Positions 28,320-37,594 of a DNA stretch of 64,000 nt are shown here, one piece after another (position 1 is the stretch's first letter; the number at the start of each line of letters is the position of its first letter). Origin of the DNA: Halomonas sp. ML-15 (lineage in GTDB: Bacteria; Pseudomonadota; Gammaproteobacteria; Pseudomonadales; Halomonadaceae). The notes below the pieces were generated by a model that worked only from the letters and a program-made list of their open reading frames with translations, was not told where the DNA came from and did not search any database. Made by a program: the position numbers and the translations under genes. The DNA is taken from NCBI RefSeq assembly GCF_014779595.1, contig NZ_JACXZT010000019.1, positions 1,456,621 to 1,520,620 of the forward strand. Reading direction: 5' to 3'.

Positions 28320-29072
28320 ATGGCCATCCCCCTGCTCAACTGTGACATGGGCGAAAGCTTCGGCAACTGGACCCTGGGCATGGACGCCGACGCCATGCCC
28401 TATGTCGACTGCGCCAACATCGCCTGCGGCTTCCACGCCTCCGACCCCCACGTGATGCGCCGCACCGTGGCACTGGCCGTCGAGCACGGGGTGCGCATCG
28501 GCGCCCATCCCGGCTACCCCGACCTGATGGGCTTCGGTCGCCGCTCCATGGCCTGTACCCCCGCAGAAGCCGAAGACCTGGTGCTCTACCAGGTCGGCGC
28601 GCTGGCCGGCATCTGCCAGGCCGAGGGCGCCCGACTGCACTACATCAAACCCCACGGCGCGCTGTATAACGATATGGCCCGCGATCCGGCGCTGCTCGAG
28701 GGCGTGATGCGCGCCGTGCGCGCCTACGATCCGGCGCTGCCGCTGATGCTGATGTCCACCGCCGATCCTGCGCCGAGCCGCCAGCTGGCCGCGCAGATGG
28801 GGGTGACGATCTGGTTCGAGACCTTCGCCGACCGCGCCTACGACGGTAACGGCCACCTGGCGTCCCGGCGCCTGCCGAATGCGGTGCATCACGATCAGGC
28901 CACCATCGTCGCCCAGGCCGTGGCGCTGGCCAAGGGCGAGCCGCTCACCGCCCTCGACGGTACCGTCCTGCAACTGCCCAGCGATACCCTCTGCGTGCAC
29001 GGCGACAATCCCGAATCGGTGGCCGCGGTGCGCGCCATTCGCGAGGCCTTCCAGACGCTGGAGCAGGCGTGA
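28320..29072 (+). CDS. pxpA: 5-oxoprolinase subunit A (LamB/YcsF family)
   Basis: 250 residues from the ATG at 28320 with AGGAG upstream. It belongs to the LamB/YcsF family, now known as the A subunit of the ATP-dependent prokaryotic 5-oxoprolinase PxpABC, which opens 5-oxo-L-proline to glutamate. Conserved parts: [13 protein letters not shown] at the N-terminus, [28 protein letters not shown] and [12 protein letters not shown]. It overlaps pxpB by 4 bases. All three subunits are present in order. Translation may be subject to Crc/Hfq through the AAn repeat next to the ribosome-binding site (inference). Confidence 0.94.
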   Translation: MAIPLLNCDMGESFGNWTLGMDADAMPYVDCANIACGFHASDPHVMRRTVALAVEHGVRIGAHPGYPDLMGFGRRSMACTPAEAEDLVLYQVGALAGICQAEGARLHYIKPHGALYNDMARDPALLEGVMRAVRAYDPALPLMLMSTADPAPSRQLAAQMGVTIWFETFADRAYDGNGHLASRRLPNAVHHDQATIVAQAVALAKGEPLTALDGTVLQLPSDTLCVHGDNPESVAAVRAIREAFQTLEQA

Positions 29073-29770
29073 CGCCGCGTATCGACACCACCGCCATGGA
29101 CGCCCTGATGGTGCGGCTGTTCGACGCCATCGACGAAACCAACATGGCCTGGGTCATGGCCGCCGATCGCGCCCTGCGCGAGGCCTTCGGCGAGGCGCTG
29201 ATCGACCTGGTACCCTCCTATACCACTCTGCTGGTGCACTACGACTGCCAACGGCTCGGACACCGCGAGGCCCGTACCCGCATTTTCCAGGCTCTGGATG
29301 GCCTGCAGCCCGCCGATACCCAGAGCGGGCAGCTTCACGAGATCCCGGTGTGGTATGACGAGAGCGTCGGCCCTGAGCTGCCGCGGGTCGCGCAGCGCGC
29401 CGGGATCGACGTCGAGTCGGTGATCGCACGCCACTGCAGCCACGACTACTGCGTGTTCGCGCTGGGCTTCGCTCCCGGCTACGGCTTCATGGGGCTGGTC
29501 GACGAGGCGTTGGCCACCCCGCGCCTGCAAACACCGCGACGCAAGGTGGTCGCCGGCAGCGTCGGCATCGCCGACCGTCAGACGGCGATCTATCCGCTGC
29601 TCTCCCCCGGCGGCTGGAATATCCTCGGCCGCACCGCAGTGCCGCTGTTCGAGCATGCGCGACGCGGCGAGCCGCTGCTGTGTCCCGGCGACCGCGTCCG
29701 CTTCAAGGCCGTCTCCCGCGCCGAGTTCGAAGCCGACGGCGGCGACACAACCCCCCTGGAGGAGCGCTAA
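29069..29770 (+). CDS. pxpB: 5-oxoprolinase subunit B
   Basis: 233 residues with a GTG start at 29069 overlapping the pxpA stop (GTGA). It has the KipI/allophanate hydrolase subunit 1 fold of the PxpB subunit. Family blocks are [33 protein letters not shown] and the segment [20 protein letters not shown]. PxpB and PxpC form the ATP-dependent phosphorylating half of the enzyme. The stop TAA shares one base with the pxpC start (TAATG). Confidence 0.93.
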   Translation: MTPRIDTTAMDALMVRLFDAIDETNMAWVMAADRALREAFGEALIDLVPSYTTLLVHYDCQRLGHREARTRIFQALDGLQPADTQSGQLHEIPVWYDESVGPELPRVAQRAGIDVESVIARHCSHDYCVFALGFAPGYGFMGLVDEALATPRLQTPRRKVVAGSVGIADRQTAIYPLLSPGGWNILGRTAVPLFEHARRGEPLLCPGDRVRFKAVSRAEFEADGGDTTPLEER

Positions 29771-30708
29771 TGAGCCAGACGTCTAGCGGTATCGTCGTCA
29801 AGCAGGCCGGTCCGCTGGCGCTGGTGCAGGACGCCGGGCGTTTCGGCGTGCGCCACCTGGGGGTGACCCAGGGCGGCGCCGCCGACTGGATCTCCTTTCG
29901 CTGGGCTAACTGGTTGCTCGGCAACCCCCTCGACAGTGCCGCCCTGGAAATCGTCATGGGCGGCGGCCTGACCCTCGAGGTGGAGCGCGCCACCCGGCTG
30001 GCCCTGGCCGGCGCCGACCTTGGCGCGACCCTCGACGACCAGCCGCTAGCGCCCGGCACCAGCTTCACCGTGCGTTCCGGCCAGCGGCTGGTGTTCCGTC
30101 AGCCGCTGGCCGGACTGCGCGCCTACCTGGCGTTCCCCGGCGGACTCGATGCACCTGAGGTGCTGGGCAGCCGCGCCTGTACCGCCCGCGAGCGCTTGGG
30201 CGGCCTGCACGACGATGGCCAGCCGTTGATCGTCGGCGACCGCCTGACGTGGCCCGGCAAGGCAGCCGCCGAGCGCCAACTGCCTGAGGGCCTGGGACCG
30301 CGCATGCCCGAGCCGGGCTGCCGCCTGGCTCTAGTGCCCGGCGCGCAGATCGCCCACTTCAGCGGCGCCAGCCTCTATCGCGCCTTCAATATGGCGTGGC
30401 GGGTCGACAACCGCGCCGACCGCATGGGCGTGCGCCTCACCGGGCCGGTGCTGCGCTGTTCCCTGCCTGGCATGGTGTCGGAGGGTATCCCCCTGGGCGC
30501 GGTGCAGGTGCCCGCCGACGGTCAGCCCATCGTGCTGCTCAATGACCGCCAGACCATCGGCGGCTACCCGCGCCTGGGCGCCCTCACCCCCGGCGCCTGC
30601 GCCAGCCTCGCCCAGTGCCTGCCAGGCAGCGAGGTGCGCCTCGCACCGCTGACCCCGAGCCAGGCGCAGGAGGCGCATCTGCGCCAGCTAAGAGCCTGGA
30701 AGTCTTGA
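29770..30708 (+). CDS. pxpC: 5-oxoprolinase subunit C
   Basis: 312 residues from the ATG at 29770, coupled to pxpB by TAATG with GGAG upstream. It is the biotin-dependent-carboxylase-like/KipA-type C subunit. Recognisable parts are QDAGRFGVRHLGVTQGGAAD near the N-terminus, LPGMVSEGIPLGAVQVPADG and LLNDRQTIGGYPRLG in the C-terminal half. It closes the pxpABC operon. An A/T-rich stretch without a clear hairpin follows. Confidence 0.93.
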   Translation: MSQTSSGIVVKQAGPLALVQDAGRFGVRHLGVTQGGAADWISFRWANWLLGNPLDSAALEIVMGGGLTLEVERATRLALAGADLGATLDDQPLAPGTSFTVRSGQRLVFRQPLAGLRAYLAFPGGLDAPEVLGSRACTARERLGGLHDDGQPLIVGDRLTWPGKAAAERQLPEGLGPRMPEPGCRLALVPGAQIAHFSGASLYRAFNMAWRVDNRADRMGVRLTGPVLRCSLPGMVSEGIPLGAVQVPADGQPIVLLNDRQTIGGYPRLGALTPGACASLAQCLPGSEVRLAPLTPSQAQEAHLRQLRAWKS

Positions 30709-30723
30709 TATTTTTATTACATT

Positions 30724-30804
30724 TCAATGATTTATAGAAAGCTCCGCAAACCGCCCCGCTATCTCGATGTGGGTTTCGGATAGTTTGTCGTGCGCTATGG
30801 TCAT
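30724..30804 (-). pseudogene. Short relic or micro-ORF resembling the AraC regulator's N-terminus
   Basis: The minus strand encodes 26 residues beginning MTIAHDKLSETHI. The AraC-family protein at 33230 begins MASEHDYLSETHI. The DNA of 30766-30810 matches 33192-33236 at 35 of 45 positions without gaps, and differences in the ACC/ACA and ATC/ATT codons are synonymous. After THI the sequences diverge and the frame stops. It may be a remnant of a duplicated regulator start, a small peptide gene, or a shared DNA-binding site. Confidence 0.4.
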
Positions 30805-30900
30805 GGCGAAAACGCCGTCCATGCACCATAACTGAAGGGCCGGGTGAACCCGCCCGGCGGCCAATACGCACCGATAACGACAATAGCGGCGGAGCCTGTG

Positions 30901-31656
30901 ATGCCAGAGGCAATCATCGAGACCACCGGCTTGACCAAGAGCTTCAAGGGATTCAAGGCGGTCAACGACATTTCATTTCAGGTGCTGCCGGGCACCATCC
31001 ACGCCATGATCGGCGCCAACGGCGCCGGCAAGACGACCTGTTTCAATCTTCTGACCAAGTTCCTGCGCCCCACCAGCGGCCAGATTCTGTTCAAGGGCCA
31101 GGATATCACCGCCCTCAAGCCGGATCAGATCGCCCGCCTGGGCCTGGTGCGCTCGTTCCAGATCTCGGCGGTATTCGGCCGCCTGACCGCGCTGGAGAAC
31201 GTCAAGCTGGCGCTGCAACGCCACCGCGGCGAGTCCTACGACTTCTGGGGCTCGCACCGCCGCCTCGACCATCAGCGCGAACGCGCCGAGGCGCTGCTCG
31301 ACGACGTCGGCCTGGGCGATGAGGTGGACACCCCAGCCGCCGAACTGCCCTATGGCCGCAAGCGCGCCCTGGAGCTGGCCACCACTTTGGCGCTGGATCC
31401 GCAGGTGATGCTGCTCGACGAGCCGCTGGCCGGCATGGGCACCGAAGACGTGGGTCGCATTGCCGCCCTGATCCGTCGCGTGGCCGAGGGGCGCACCGTG
31501 CTGATGGTGGAGCACAATCTCGGGGTGGTGGCCGAGCTTTGCGACCGCATTACCGTGCTGGCCCGCGGCGAAGTGCTGGTGGAGGGCGACTACGCCACGG
31601 TGTCCAAGGATCCGCGAGTCATCGAATCCTATATCGGAGGGGCCGCCCATGGCTGA
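30901..31656 (+). CDS. Branched-chain amino acid type ABC transporter ATPase (LivG-like), system 1
   Basis: 251 residues from the ATG at 30901 with GGAG upstream. LivG class: Walker A GANGAGKTT at 38-46, the ICL-type FNLLTKFLRPTSG, a signature changed to LPYGRKRALE, Walker B VMLLDEPLAGMG. It pairs with the LivF-like ATPase that overlaps it by 8 bases. The rest of the system (binding protein, two permeases) lies beyond the intervening AraC gene. The substrate is unlikely to be leucine given the neighbourhood, so I avoid the liv symbol. Confidence 0.92.
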   Translation: MPEAIIETTGLTKSFKGFKAVNDISFQVLPGTIHAMIGANGAGKTTCFNLLTKFLRPTSGQILFKGQDITALKPDQIARLGLVRSFQISAVFGRLTALENVKLALQRHRGESYDFWGSHRRLDHQRERAEALLDDVGLGDEVDTPAAELPYGRKRALELATTLALDPQVMLLDEPLAGMGTEDVGRIAALIRRVAEGRTVLMVEHNLGVVAELCDRITVLARGEVLVEGDYATVSKDPRVIESYIGGAAHG

Positions 31657-32377
31657 AGCAGCGCTCGATCAGCAGCCCGCAACGATGCTCAGCATTCGCG
31701 GCTTGAACGCCTGGTACGGCGAGAGCCACGTGCTGCACGGCATCGATCTCGAGGTCCCCGAAGGCCAGGTGGTGACGCTGCTGGGGCGCAACGGCGCCGG
31801 CAAATCCACCACCCTGAAGTCGATCATGGGCCTCGTCCCCAGACGCGAGGGCAGCATTCGCCTGCAGGGCGCCGAGACCATTGCCCAACGCTCCTTCAAG
31901 ATCGCCCGCCAGGGGATCGCCTTCTGCCCCGAGGATCGCGGTATCTACGCCACCCTCGACGTGCGCGAGAATCTCGAGCTGCCGCGGCGCATCAATGCCA
32001 GCGGTCTGTCCACAGATCAGATCCTCGATCTTTTCCCCAACCTGCGCGAACGCCTGCACAGCCCCGGCTCCAAGCTCTCCGGAGGCGAGCAGCAGATGCT
32101 GGCCATCGGCCGCATCTTGCGCACCGGGGCACGCTTCCTGCTCCTCGACGAGCCCACCGAAGGCCTGGCACCGGCCATCGTCGAGCAGATCGGCAACACC
32201 ATTCGCCATCTCAAGGAGCAGGGCTACACCATCCTGCTGGTGGAGCAGAACCTGCGCTTCGCGATGTCGCTGGCCGACCACCACTACCTGGTCGATCACG
32301 GTCAGGTAGTGGCCAGCTACGACCGCCAGAGCGTCGAACACAACGCCGATGCACTGTTGGCTCGGCTCGGCGTCTAG
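31649..32377 (+). CDS. Branched-chain amino acid type ABC transporter ATPase (LivF-like), system 1
   Basis: 242 residues, ATG inside the end of the preceding gene. Walker A GRNGAGKST at 46-54, signature LSGGEQQML, Walker B FLLLDEPTEGLAP, all typical of LivF. Convergent with the AraC-family gene, only 7 bases apart, so the two genes share an end. Likely co-regulated with the system-1 genes at 33352-36570. Confidence 0.92.
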   Translation: MAEAALDQQPATMLSIRGLNAWYGESHVLHGIDLEVPEGQVVTLLGRNGAGKSTTLKSIMGLVPRREGSIRLQGAETIAQRSFKIARQGIAFCPEDRGIYATLDVRENLELPRRINASGLSTDQILDLFPNLRERLHSPGSKLSGGEQQMLAIGRILRTGARFLLLDEPTEGLAPAIVEQIGNTIRHLKEQGYTILLVEQNLRFAMSLADHHYLVDHGQVVASYDRQSVEHNADALLARLGV

Positions 32378-32384
32378 CCGGGCG

Positions 32385-33230
32385 TCACTCGCGAGAGTGG
32401 TGGCGGAAATGCGACGGCGAAACGCCCTTCATGCGCTTGAAGGTCTTGGAGAAGGCGAACGGGCTCTGATAGCCGACCCGTACCGCGATCTCCTCCACCG
32501 GCAGCGCGCTGGTGGCCAGCAGGTGGGCGGCATGCTGCATGCGCAGCTGGGTCAGTTGCTGCATGGGGCTGCGGCCAAACACCTTGCGGCTGATGCGGCG
32601 CAGATGCTCGCTGCTGACGTGGGCGATCTCCGCCATCTCCTCGATGGTCCAGTGCTTCTCCAGGGTCGGGATCACCGCGTCGAACACCGCCACGATGCGC
32701 GGGTCGCGGCGCCAGGGGTCGGCGAATCGCGAGATATAGCGTTCGATGGTGTCCCCCCACATCTCGCAGCTGGCGGTATCACCCTGGCCGTGAAACACCT
32801 CGCTGTAGAGTCCCAGAATGGCGTGTTTCATCGGCTCGGGATCGAAGTGCTGCATGATCGGCGCGATGGTGCCCACCACCGAGCGAGGTGCGCTGGGCAG
32901 ATAACGCACCCAGCAGTACTGCCAGCGGCTGCCGGGCACGGCATGGAAGGCGTGCAGGCCGTGAGCGGGGGCGAAGGACATCATGTTGCGGCGCATGGTG
33001 CACCAGCCACCGTCGAGCAGCATGCGCCCCTCGCCGCCCAGCGAGCCGTGAATATAGGCGCCGCTGAGCCGTGTGCGCACGATCCGGTAGGGCACTGCGG
33101 CATCGCCGACACCGACGTGGGAAATATGCCGTTCGCGCAGCGCCTGGCAGTCGTCCACGCGCACGATCCACTGCTGAGTGTCACCGCCAACAATGTGTGT
33201 TTCGGATAGGTAGTCGTGCTCTGACGCCAT
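32385..33230 (-). CDS. AraC family transcriptional regulator
   Basis: 281 residues from the ATG at 33230; a TTG at 33269 is in frame but less likely. An N-terminal sensor domain of about 175 residues (cupin-like, with HGSLGGEGRMLLDGGW) precedes a C-terminal pair of helix-turn-helix motifs (about 185-280, including WTIEEMAEIAHVSSEHLRRISRKVFGRSP and VGYQSPFAFSKTFKRMKGVSPS). It sits between the ATPase genes and the binding protein of system 1, divergent from the latter, and is the obvious regulator of this cluster. Its first codons are part of a 45-base repeat with 30766-30810. Confidence 0.92.
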   Translation of the reverse strand: MASEHDYLSETHIVGGDTQQWIVRVDDCQALRERHISHVGVGDAAVPYRIVRTRLSGAYIHGSLGGEGRMLLDGGWCTMRRNMMSFAPAHGLHAFHAVPGSRWQYCWVRYLPSAPRSVVGTIAPIMQHFDPEPMKHAILGLYSEVFHGQGDTASCEMWGDTIERYISRFADPWRRDPRIVAVFDAVIPTLEKHWTIEEMAEIAHVSSEHLRRISRKVFGRSPMQQLTQLRMQHAAHLLATSALPVEEIAVRVGYQSPFAFSKTFKRMKGVSPSHFRHHSRE

Positions 33231-33236
33231 GGCGAG
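33192..33236. repeat. Second copy of a 45-base imperfect repeat (araC start)
   Basis: Matches 30766-30810 at 35 of 45 positions, ungapped, in the same orientation. Shared blocks are GTTTCGGATAG, GTCGTGC and CATGGCGA. This copy covers the start codon and first dozen codons of the AraC-family gene. A 13-base-period direct repeat of GATAACAG (33259-33266, 33272-33279) lies next to it in the divergent promoter region. Confidence 0.6.
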
Positions 33237-33351
33237 ATCACTCTTTTTGGCCCTTACTGATAACAGCAACAGATAACAGAAACCGGCCGTTCAAGGCCAA
33301 CTATAACAACAACGCCACACAACAATAGCTCTCAGAGCACAGGAGAATACA

Positions 33352-34584
33352 ATGCCAGCCAAGATCCCTTTTAAAACCTTTGCCCTGTCGTCGATGGTGC
33401 TCGCCATGGGCGCCGCATCCGGCGCAATGGCCAGCAACGGCTTTTCCGATGACGTAGTGCGTATCGGCGTGCTGACCGACATGTCAGGCATCTACACCGA
33501 CCTCTCCGGTGAAGCCGCGGTCGAGGCGGTGCGCATGGCCGTCGAGGACTTCGGTGGCGAGGTCGGTGGCGTGCCCATCGACGTCATCTACGGCGACCAC
33601 CGCAATCGTGCCGATACCGGCGCCAGCCGCGCCCGGGAGTGGTACGACAACGACGGCGTCGACATGATCAACGATCTCTCCAACTCCGGGGTCGCCCTGG
33701 CGGTGGCCGCGGTGGCCGAGGAGCGTCAGCGCCACGCCATTTCCAACTCTGCGTCCAACATTGGGCTGACCAACGACTACTGTTCACCCTATGTGACCCA
33801 CTACACCTACGACGCCTATTCGCTGGCGCAGGGCACCGGCAAGACGATCGTCGAGGACGGCGGTGACACCTGGTTCTTCTTGACCGTCGACTTCGCCTTC
33901 GGCATCGGCCTCGAGGAGCAGGTCTCCGATGTGGTGCGTGAGGCCGGCGGCCAAGTGGTGGGCGCAGCTCGCCACCCGCTGGATACCACCGACTTCTCCT
34001 CCTACGCCCTGCAGGCCCAGGCCTCCGGCGCCGAGATCATCGGCATCGCCTCTACTGGGGCCGACGCCATCAACGCCATCAATGCCCTGGCCGAGTTCGG
34101 TGTATCACCGGATCAACGCCCGGCCGCCCTGCTGCTGTGGTATGACGACATCGTCAGCCTTGGTCTGGAAACCGCTCAGGGCCTGATGCTCACCAACGCC
34201 TTCTACTGGGATGCCAACGACGAGACCCGTGAGTTCTCCGAGCGCTTCTATGAGCGTACCGGCCGCATGCCCAACATGGCCCAGGCCGGCAACTACTCCT
34301 CCACCATGCACTACCTCAACGCCGTCGAAGCCGCTGGCACCGATGATCCCGACGCCGTCTCCGAACAGATGCGCGAACTGGAGATCAACGACTTCTTCGC
34401 CAGCGGCGGCTATATCCGCCCCAACGGCCGTATGGTTCACGACCAGTACCTGTGGGAGGTCAAGTCGCCCGACGAGTCGGAGTACGACTACGACTTCCTG
34501 CGCCTGGTCAGCACCATCCCCGGCGAGGAGGCCTTCCAGCCGCTGGAGGACAGCAGCTGCCACCTGCTCGATAACGACCAGTGA
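33352..34584 (+). CDS. Liv-type ABC transporter substrate-binding protein, system 1
   Basis: 410 residues, AGGAG upstream. The signal peptide ends at AMA (residue 27). Type-I periplasmic binding protein: VRIGVLTDMSGIYTDLSGEA opens the first lobe, followed by IYGDHRNRADTGASRAREW and NDLSNSGVALAVAAVAEE. It resembles binding proteins of aromatic or amide uptake more than LivJ/LivK. The leader contains AACAACAAC (33305-33313), an A-rich motif. A 13-bp stem-loop follows the gene and separates it from the permeases. Confidence 0.9.
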   Translation: MPAKIPFKTFALSSMVLAMGAASGAMASNGFSDDVVRIGVLTDMSGIYTDLSGEAAVEAVRMAVEDFGGEVGGVPIDVIYGDHRNRADTGASRAREWYDNDGVDMINDLSNSGVALAVAAVAEERQRHAISNSASNIGLTNDYCSPYVTHYTYDAYSLAQGTGKTIVEDGGDTWFFLTVDFAFGIGLEEQVSDVVREAGGQVVGAARHPLDTTDFSSYALQAQASGAEIIGIASTGADAINAINALAEFGVSPDQRPAALLLWYDDIVSLGLETAQGLMLTNAFYWDANDETREFSERFYERTGRMPNMAQAGNYSSTMHYLNAVEAAGTDDPDAVSEQMRELEINDFFASGGYIRPNGRMVHDQYLWEVKSPDESEYDYDFLRLVSTIPGEEAFQPLEDSSCHLLDNDQ

Positions 34585-34590
34585 GCGCGG

Positions 34591-34619
34591 CCGCTGCCCG
34601 GGGGCTCCCCGGGCAGCGG
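34591..34619 (+). other. Strong 13-bp stem-loop after the system-1 binding-protein gene
   Basis: CCGCTGCCCGGGG (34591-34603) pairs perfectly with 34607-34619 around a 3-base loop, starting 7 bases after the stop codon. No T-run. Placement suits mRNA protection of the binding-protein message and partial attenuation of the permease genes. Confidence 0.7.
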
Positions 34620-34666
34620 TGTGATGCCAACCGTCGCCCCTTCGTTCTCTCTGTGAGCAGTCAATC

Positions 34667-35554
34667 ATGGATATCTTCGGTGTACCCATTCAGGCCCTGA
34701 TGGGTCAGCTCATGCTGGGTATCGTCAACGGCTCCTTCTATGCCGTCCTGAGCCTCGGCCTGGCGATCATCTTCGGCGTGCTCAAGATCGTCAATTTCGC
34801 CCACGGCGCCTTCTTCATGCTGGGTGCCTTCACCGCCTTTCTGCTCGCCCAGCACCTCGGCGCCAACTACTGGACCACCCTGCTGGTGGCACCGCTGGCC
34901 GTGGCGCTGTTCGGCATGCTGTTCGAGTGGCTGTTCCTGCGCCGGCTCTACGGCCTCGACCCGATCTACGGCCTGCTGCTGACCTTCAGCCTGGTGCTGG
35001 TGCTGGAAGGCGGTTTCCGGGTCGCCTTCGGCTCCTCCGGCCAGCCCTTCGCCACCCCCGAGGCACTGCGCGGCACCATTAACCTCGGCTTCATGATCCT
35101 GCCGATGTATCGCGGTTTCGTGATCGTCGCGGCACTGCTGGTGTGCCTGGTGACCTGGTTCGTGATTGAGCGCACCTCGCTGGGCGCCAACCTGCGCGCC
35201 GCCACCGAGCGCGCCGAACTGACCCAGGCCTTCGGCATCAACGTGCCGCGGCTGGTGACCCTGACCTACGGCGTAGGGGTGGGGCTGGCGGCGTTTGCCG
35301 GCGTGCTCGCCGCGCCGATCTTTCACGTCAATCCGTCGATGGGCTCGAGCCTGGTGATCATCATCTTCGCGGTGGTGGTCATCGGCGGGCTGGGTTCGAT
35401 CATGGGCGCCATCGTCACCGGCCTGGGGCTGGGCGTGGTGGAGGGCTTCACCCGGGTGTTCTACTCGGAGTTCTCCTCGACCATCGTCTTCCTGGTCATG
35501 GTGCTGGTGCTGCTGCTTCGCCCCGCCGGCCTGTTCGGCCGAGAGGAGGGTTAG
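34667..35554 (+). CDS. Liv-type ABC transporter permease (LivH-like), system 1
   Basis: 295 residues, about eight membrane helices. LivH signatures: MLGIVNGSFYAVLSLGLAII and LKIVNFAHGAFFMLGAF at the N-terminus, LGANLRAATERAELTQAFGIN in the middle, and IIFAVVVIGGLGSIMGAIV with the C-terminal LLRPAGLFGR. It forms a heterodimer with the LivM-like protein encoded 2 bases downstream. Confidence 0.93.
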   Translation: MDIFGVPIQALMGQLMLGIVNGSFYAVLSLGLAIIFGVLKIVNFAHGAFFMLGAFTAFLLAQHLGANYWTTLLVAPLAVALFGMLFEWLFLRRLYGLDPIYGLLLTFSLVLVLEGGFRVAFGSSGQPFATPEALRGTINLGFMILPMYRGFVIVAALLVCLVTWFVIERTSLGANLRAATERAELTQAFGINVPRLVTLTYGVGVGLAAFAGVLAAPIFHVNPSMGSSLVIIIFAVVVIGGLGSIMGAIVTGLGLGVVEGFTRVFYSEFSSTIVFLVMVLVLLLRPAGLFGREEG

Positions 35555-35556
35555 CC

Positions 35557-36570
35557 ATGCACCTACGCGCCCTGATCTGGCCACTGCTGACCGTTGGCCT
35601 GCTGGCCCTACTGGCGGTGCCCTTCTTCCCGCAGCTGATCTACTCAGTGTTCGTGATGAAGACGCTGTGCTTCGTGCTGTTCGCCTGCGCCTTCAACCTG
35701 CTGCTGGGGCATACCGGGATTCTCTCCTTCGGCCATGCCGCCTTCTTCGGCACCGGTGCCTATGTCACCGGCCAGCTAGTAAAGGCCTACGGCGTGCCGA
35801 CCGAACTGGGCATCCTCGCTGGTGGCTTGGTGGCGGCCGTACTAGGCGCGGTAATCGGCGCCCTGGCGATTCGCCGCAGCGGCATCTATCTGGCGATGAT
35901 CACCCTGGCAATGTCGCAGCTGGTGTTCTTCTTCTTCCTCCAGGCGCCCTTCACCGGCGCCGAGGACGGCCTGCAGCGGATCCCCCGCGGCACCTTCCTG
36001 GGGGTGCTCGACCTCAACAACGACGCCGCCCTCTACTACGTGGTGCTGGGCATCGTCGGCGCCGGGCTGTGGGTGGTGTGGCGCACCGTCAACTCACCCT
36101 TCGGCCAGGTGCTGCGGGCGATCCGCGAACACGAGCCGCGGGCCATTTCACTGGGCTATCCGGTGGCGCGCTACAAGGTGCTGGTGTTCGCTCTGTCGGC
36201 GGGGCTATCCGGCATCGCCGGCTCGCTCAAGGCGATCATCTTCCAGCTCGCGGCGCTCTACGACGTCCACTGGCACACCTCCGGCGACGTCATCCTGATG
36301 ACCCTGCTGGGCGGCATGAACACCGTGTTTGGTCCCGCCGTGGGCGCCGCCATCGTCTCCGCCCTCAACCACTATCTGGACCCGTTCGGGGCCTGGGTCA
36401 CGGTGATCATCGGCGTGGTGTTCATGACCTGCGTGCTGATGTTCCGCCAGGGCGTGATCGGTGAGCTCGAGCGGCTGCTGAAGCGGCGGCGTCCCGCGCC
36501 GCCCGCGCCAGCCACCGAGCGCCGCCCATCCCTCAACTCGCTCTCCAACAATGACCGGGGTACCCCATGA
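35557..36570 (+). CDS. Liv-type ABC transporter permease (LivM-like), system 1
   Basis: 337 residues with eight to ten membrane helices. LivM blocks: [57 protein letters not shown] and [27 protein letters not shown] site lies ahead of the ATG. The C-terminus is a basic, proline-rich tail. The stop overlaps the following TIM-barrel gene by 4 bases, tying that gene to the transporter operon. Confidence 0.93.
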   Translation: MHLRALIWPLLTVGLLALLAVPFFPQLIYSVFVMKTLCFVLFACAFNLLLGHTGILSFGHAAFFGTGAYVTGQLVKAYGVPTELGILAGGLVAAVLGAVIGALAIRRSGIYLAMITLAMSQLVFFFFLQAPFTGAEDGLQRIPRGTFLGVLDLNNDAALYYVVLGIVGAGLWVVWRTVNSPFGQVLRAIREHEPRAISLGYPVARYKVLVFALSAGLSGIAGSLKAIIFQLAALYDVHWHTSGDVILMTLLGGMNTVFGPAVGAAIVSALNHYLDPFGAWVTVIIGVVFMTCVLMFRQGVIGELERLLKRRRPAPPAPATERRPSLNSLSNNDRGTP

Positions 36571-37394
36571 GCTCACTCGATAGAACCACCCTGATGGAGC
36601 GCTTTTGCGATATGGCCGAGCGCGGCCAGCCGATCATCGGCGGCGGCGCCGGCACCGGTATCTCGGCCAAGTGCGAGGAGGCCGGCGGCATCGACCTGAT
36701 CGTGATCTACAACTCGGGGCGCTACCGCATGGCCGGCCGCGCCTCCTCCGCCGGGCTGCTGGCCTACGGCAACGCCAACCAGATCGTCCAGGAGATGGCG
36801 CTGGAGGTGCTGCCGGTAGTCAAGCACACCCCGGTGCTGGCCGGGGTCAACGGCACCGACCCCTTCGTGATCATGCCCAAGCTGCTGCGCGAGCTGAGGG
36901 ACCTGGGCTTTTCGGGGGTGCAGAACTTTCCCACCGTGGGCCTGATCGACGGCACCTTCCGCATCAGCCTGGAGGAGACCGGGATCACCTACGCCCAGGA
37001 AGTAGAGATGATCCGCCAGGCCCACGAGATGGACATGCTGACCACCCCCTATGTGTTCTCCGCCGAGGAGGCGGTGGCGATGACCGAGGCCGGCGCCGAC
37101 ATCATCGTCGCGCACATGGGCGTCACGGTGGGCGGCACCATCGGCGCCGCCACCGCCAAGACCCTCGACGAGTCGGTACGGCTGATCGACGCCTGGGCAG
37201 CCGCGGCACGCGAGGTGCGCGACGACGTCCTGGTGCTGTGCCACGGCGGCCCCATCGCCACCCCGGCGGACGCCGCCTACGTGATGCGCAACAGCCAGCA
37301 GTGCCACGGCTTCTACGGCGCCTCGAGCATGGAGCGTTTGCCCACCGAGATCGCGCTTACCGAGCAAATCCGCCAGTTCAAGGCCATCTCGTGA
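36567..37394 (+). CDS. PEP-hydrolase-family TIM-barrel protein, copy 1
   Basis: 275 residues, no signal peptide. It belongs to the TIM-barrel family called phosphoenolpyruvate hydrolase-like (PF09370), related to the C-terminal half of the plant Tm-1 protein. Conserved stretches: [44 protein letters not shown] and [14 protein letters not shown]. Function is not established. The gene overlaps the LivM-like gene by 4 bases, so it probably acts on the imported substrate or a derivative. A second copy is at 39257, about 70 percent identical by eye and carrying a 50-base stretch of identical DNA. Confidence 0.85.
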   Translation: MSSLDRTTLMERFCDMAERGQPIIGGGAGTGISAKCEEAGGIDLIVIYNSGRYRMAGRASSAGLLAYGNANQIVQEMALEVLPVVKHTPVLAGVNGTDPFVIMPKLLRELRDLGFSGVQNFPTVGLIDGTFRISLEETGITYAQEVEMIRQAHEMDMLTTPYVFSAEEAVAMTEAGADIIVAHMGVTVGGTIGAATAKTLDESVRLIDAWAAAAREVRDDVLVLCHGGPIATPADAAYVMRNSQQCHGFYGASSMERLPTEIALTEQIRQFKAIS

Positions 37395-37430
37395 CTCAGC
37401 TAGGGCCACTGCAGATAGCGAGGGACGCTG

Positions 37431-37520
37431 GCGGCAGGCCGCAGAGGAGGTTCTACGCCATGGATGGCGTAGGTAGCGCCCAGGGATGGGTTTACAGCGC
37501 CTCCTCGCAGGCCTGCCGGC
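37431..37520. repeat. Palindromic interspersed repeat (REP/BIME-like)
   Basis: Outer arms 37431-37450 and 37500-37520 form a long imperfect inverted repeat (GGCAGGCC/GAGGAGG against CCTCCTCGCAGGCCTGCC). Inside is the perfect CTACGCCAT-GG-ATGGCGTAG (37453-37472) followed by GCGCCCAGGGATGGGTTTACAGCGCC. I recognise this pattern from intergenic repeats common in Halomonas-type genomes. It sits inside the long operon, in the 200-base gap between the first TIM-barrel gene and the SRPBCC gene. Only one copy is seen in the window. Confidence 0.7.
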
Positions 37521-37594
37521 AGATCAGTCCCGAGCGGTGCAGCCATGCAGTCGCCCTGAAGATATCGCCATAAACATAAAATAAGGAGCACACC

